Source: Burhinus oedicnemus
Taxonomy: Eukaryota > Chordata > Aves > Charadriiformes > Burhinidae
Direction of reading: 5' to 3'
Length of the DNA: 64,000 bases
Assembly (NCBI GenBank): GCA_008921705.1
Contig: VFFE01007640.1
Span: forward strand, 1,396,108-1,460,107
The notes below the pieces were generated by a model. It ran no database searches. It worked only from the letters and a program-made list of their open reading frames with translations, and was not told the origin of the DNA. Position 1 is the first letter of the stretch. Every line of letters starts with the position of its first letter. The position numbers and the translations under genes are program-made. Shown here piece by piece: positions 61,380 through 64,000 of this stretch.

Positions 61380-62514
61380 TGTGGTGGGTTGACCCTGGCT
61401 GGACACCAGGTGCCCACCAAAGCCGCTCTGTTGCTCCCCTCCTCAGCTGGACACGGGAGAGAAAATACAACAAAAGGCTCGTGGGTCGAGATAAGGACAG
61501 GGAGAGATTGCTCAGCCATTACCGTCATGGGTAAAACAGACTCGACTTGGGGAAATTAGTTTAATTTATTACCAATCCAATCAGAGTAGGATAATGAGAA
61601 ATAAAAAAACCCTAAATCTTAAAACACCTTCCCCCCACCCCTCCTTTCTTCCTGGGCTCAACTTCACTCCCAGTTTCTCCACCTCCTCCCCCCGAGCGGC
61701 GCAGGGGGATGGGGAATGGGGCTTGTGGTCAGTTCGTTACACGTTGTCTCTGCCACTTCTTCCTCCTCAGTGGGAGGACTCCTCACATTCTTCCCCTGCT
61801 CCAGCGTGGGGTCCCTCCCACCAGGAACAGTCCTCCATGAACTTCTCCAATGTGGGTCCTTCCAGTTCTTCACAAATTGCTCCAGCGTGGGTCCCTTCCA
61901 CAGTGTGCAGACCTTCAGGAACAGACTACTCCAGTGTGGGTCCCCCTGCAAGGTCACAAGTTCTTCCAACAAACCTGCTCCAGCGTGGGCTCTTCTCTCC
62001 ATGGGACCACATGTCCTGCCAGAAGCCTACTCCAATGTGGGTTCTCCACGGATTCACAGCCTCCTTTGGATGTATCCACCTGCTCCGGTGTGGGGTCCTC
62101 CGTGGGTTGCAGGTGGATATCTGCTCCACCATGGACCTCCATTGGCTGCAGGGAGACAGCCTGCCTCACCATGGTCTTCACTATGGGCTGCAGGGGAATC
62201 TCTGCCAGTGCCTGGAGCACCTCCTCCCCTCTTTCTCCATTGACCTTGGTGTCTGCAGAGGTGTTGCTTTCACATATTCTCACTCCTCTCTCCCTGGATG
62301 CAGTTCCATGGCGTTTTTCCTCCTTCTTAACTATATTATCCCAGAGGCACTACCACCATCACTGATGGGCTCAGCCTTGGCCAGCGGCAGGTCCATCTTG
62401 GAGCTGGCTGGCATTGACTCTGTTGGACATGGGGGAAGCTTCTCGCAGCATCTCACAGAAGCCACCCCTGTAGCCCCTCTGGTTACCAAAACCTTGCCAC
62501 ACAAACCCAGTACA
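61380..62514 (-). mobile_element. Solo LTR of an avian endogenous retrovirus, 1.1 kb, minus strand
   Basis: The unit starts TGTGGTGGGTTGACCCTGGC and ends near CCCAGTACA, giving TG...CA ends. Read on the minus strand, an AATAAA signal (61570-61565) is followed by CCTTATCTCGACCCACGAG and a U5 ending in GGGTCAACCCACCACA. That fixes the strand. U3 contains a tandem array (61799-62150). The five bases outside the ends, ACAAA and CCAAA, agree at four of five positions and may be the target duplication. No internal retroviral genes are present, so it is a solo LTR left by recombination. The overlapping plus-strand frame of 317 codons (61594-62547) is antisense to the LTR and is not a gene. Confidence 0.88.
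61799..62150. repeat. Minisatellite inside the LTR, about 8 copies of a CTCCAGCGTGGG unit
   Basis: The core CTCCAGYGTGGG recurs at 61799, 61845, 61880, 61929, 61979, 62030, 62083 and, degenerate, at 62124. Spacing is 35-53 bp. Between cores the sequence is a diverged spacer that usually includes a CTTCC- or TCCTGCC-like stretch. On the LTR's own strand the core reads CCCACGCTGGAG. Copy number in such U3 arrays tends to vary between members of a family. Confidence 0.85.
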
Positions 62515-62519
62515 CCAAA

Positions 62520-64000
62520 ATCCACGAATAGCAAACTTTTCTTGTAGCAGTTTGTATAAATATCATCTCATCTGGTTGATCTATCAAATATCCCAGCCAA
62601 TTCTTTCCATAAAGCTAGGTAACGTCTTTTAAAGAAAACTACTGGTATCAAAAAAACCTTATTATCAGGTTATATCAAACTAGGCATGCATGCTTTTAAA
62701 CATTGTCCTTGATTGAAAACTATATGAATTATATTCACAAGAGAAAACGGTTGCTTGTATGATTTTTTTGACTTTTCTGGAAAGTTAATGTAAGATCTTT
62801 ATAGTTTAAATCATTAATCTTATTTTAAATGACTGACACCTCTATCCACTCATATCCATAGCCAGTGTCATCTTGATAGACAAGTATTTCCCTAGCAATC
62901 CAGATAGATAATTATGTACTATAGCTGTGGCCTAGAGGTTAATTTGAGAGTGGTTATATGAAACATTTCTTTTTAATGCATCATCACTGTCTAGAAATAT
63001 TATCTATTTTATGCTGGTCTTCTTACTATTTCATCAAGCGTTTATTCAAAAGGAGGAACTTTTCAGATGCATAGTATGCATAAGTGTACTGAGTATGAAA
63101 GGTTACTTACTGTGGCATTTATTTAATTCTTTATGGATATACAATATACATTAATCTTATCCGGAACTTTGAATGAAGCATCAGCTTGGAAGTTTTAACA
63201 AATTAAAATGAAGGGACAAGATTTTAAGCTAACTCACAAATTGTATCCTTTGCCAGCTTTATTTCCGTGAGCAGCATGTCTTGATCTGAAAATCTCTGCT
63301 TCGGAGCTGCGTATCCCAGGAGCAGTCCCAGGCAGAAAATGCCTTGACAATGAAACATTCCTGAGATTTGGGATGAAGTGAAGACACTTGATACACGAGT
63401 ATAAGCCTCCAGCTTAACCCACAGGAGATGTACTCTCATAGAGAAGACAGAGTTATGGTTATGGGCACAGTCCTCGTTGCTCCATTGCAAGAGAAAACGT
63501 GATTAAGTAGGGAAAACAGTGCCCTTAAATTTGCCTAGAAAATGGAAAGAGCTGACAAAATCTCTTCCCCTCCTTTCCAGGACATATGTTGTTTTCTTTC
63601 CCCAGTTGCTGGTCAGCTGGGCTTTGGGCCAAAATATTTCTTGTCTGTAAGATGCTGTTATTTCACGTGTTTTTAACATTTTCATGGCTCACTGTACGAA
63701 GAAGACAGTATTTTCAGCATTTTGTGATTGAGCTTTTATTTTTTTGGTGTGCATTCAGTTGGAATGCGGAAGAGGGAAAGAAAGCTGAATAATTTATTAA
63801 GGCAATAGTGCTTGGTTAGATTTTAATCATTATTATTGAAGGAGAGATCAATAAATCTGTGCTTTTACCTAGGATTTTGTTCTTTCCCTTAGGGAACCTG
63901 TCCTTCCTTCAAAAACTATTGTGTCATATGCTTTATGAGTTAAAATGGAAACATAATAAGAAATGACTTTTATTGCAATCTACCTATGAAATAATGCTGA
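62520..64000. other. Unique AT-rich DNA with one exon-like candidate
   Basis: No mobile element is visible. Apart from the minus-strand candidate at 63238-63358, no frame here has a recognisable domain. Confidence 0.55.
63238..63358 (-). other. Possible first coding exon with signal peptide (unverified)
   Basis: On the minus strand an ATG at 63358-63356, with G at position -3, opens a frame of 40 codons plus one base. It ends exactly at a GTGAGT donor-like word (63237-63232). The N-terminus reads MFHCQGIFCLGLLLGYAA, a short start followed by a hydrophobic core and small residues, like a secretory signal peptide. A charged stretch with QRFSDQDMLLTEIKLAKD follows. I do not recognise the protein. 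The frame is also open upstream for 44 codons. If real, the next exon would lie to the left, possibly far away, and the LTR at 61.4-62.5 kb would be in the intron. A chance ORF is still the more likely explanation. Confidence 0.25.

Noticed and set aside
61594..62547. Plus-strand reading frame of 317 codons, the second longest in the window
   Set aside because: It lies antisense within the solo LTR, and its apparent repeats are the U3 minisatellite. It has no domain and no retroviral gene content.
1..64000. Prokaryotic-type features (operons, ribosome binding sites, rho-independent terminators, toxin or phage systems)
   Set aside because: The CR1 and avian LTR content shows that this is vertebrate nuclear DNA, so such features are not expected and none was seen.

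Overview
The window looks like non-coding DNA from a bird. The dominant repeats are CR1 LINE copies: they are 5'-truncated, lack a poly(A) tail and end in 8-bp ATTCTATG-type repeats, as CR1 does in birds and other reptiles. I saw no Alu-, B1- or L1-like repeats. There are also two solitary retroviral LTRs of types I recognise from bird genomes. I cannot name the order or species. The background is AT-rich. I found no protein-coding gene, tRNA, rRNA or known ncRNA that I would defend, so the window is probably a gene desert or part of a very large intron.

Layout. 1-6.4 kb: unique AT-rich DNA with T-rich tracts and one short CR1 tail. 6.7-8.3 kb: an isolated GC-rich island of unknown origin with a long minus-strand reading frame. 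8.3-17.9 kb: unique DNA, a CR1 scrap and a pure hexanucleotide array of about 12.7 copies. 17.9-20.3 kb: a young CR1 apparently inserted into an older one, followed by a second GC-rich patch (20.5-20.86 kb) that I cannot classify. 20.9-31.2 kb: unique DNA without a recognisable mobile element. 31.2-42.8 kb: a repeat-rich zone with five CR1 copies and one LTR. One of these CR1 copies keeps about 408 codons of the reverse-transcriptase ORF open. 42.8-61.4 kb: about 18.6 kb almost free of mobile elements, with several stretches that resemble conserved regulatory sequence. 61.4-62.5 kb: a 1.1-kb solo LTR with an internal minisatellite. 62.5-64 kb: unique DNA with one exon-like candidate (signal-peptide-like ORF followed by a GTGAGT donor) on the minus strand.

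No genes here work together in a pathway. The content is a record of retrotransposon insertion plus possible cis-regulatory DNA. The items most worth a second look are the GC-rich island at 7-8.3 kb, the exon-like ORF at 63.2-63.4 kb, the nested CR1 event, and the transposon-poor block with its palindromic factor-binding motifs. No new molecular system is evident. Conservation and orthology statements are inferences from sequence appearance, because no alignment could be run.
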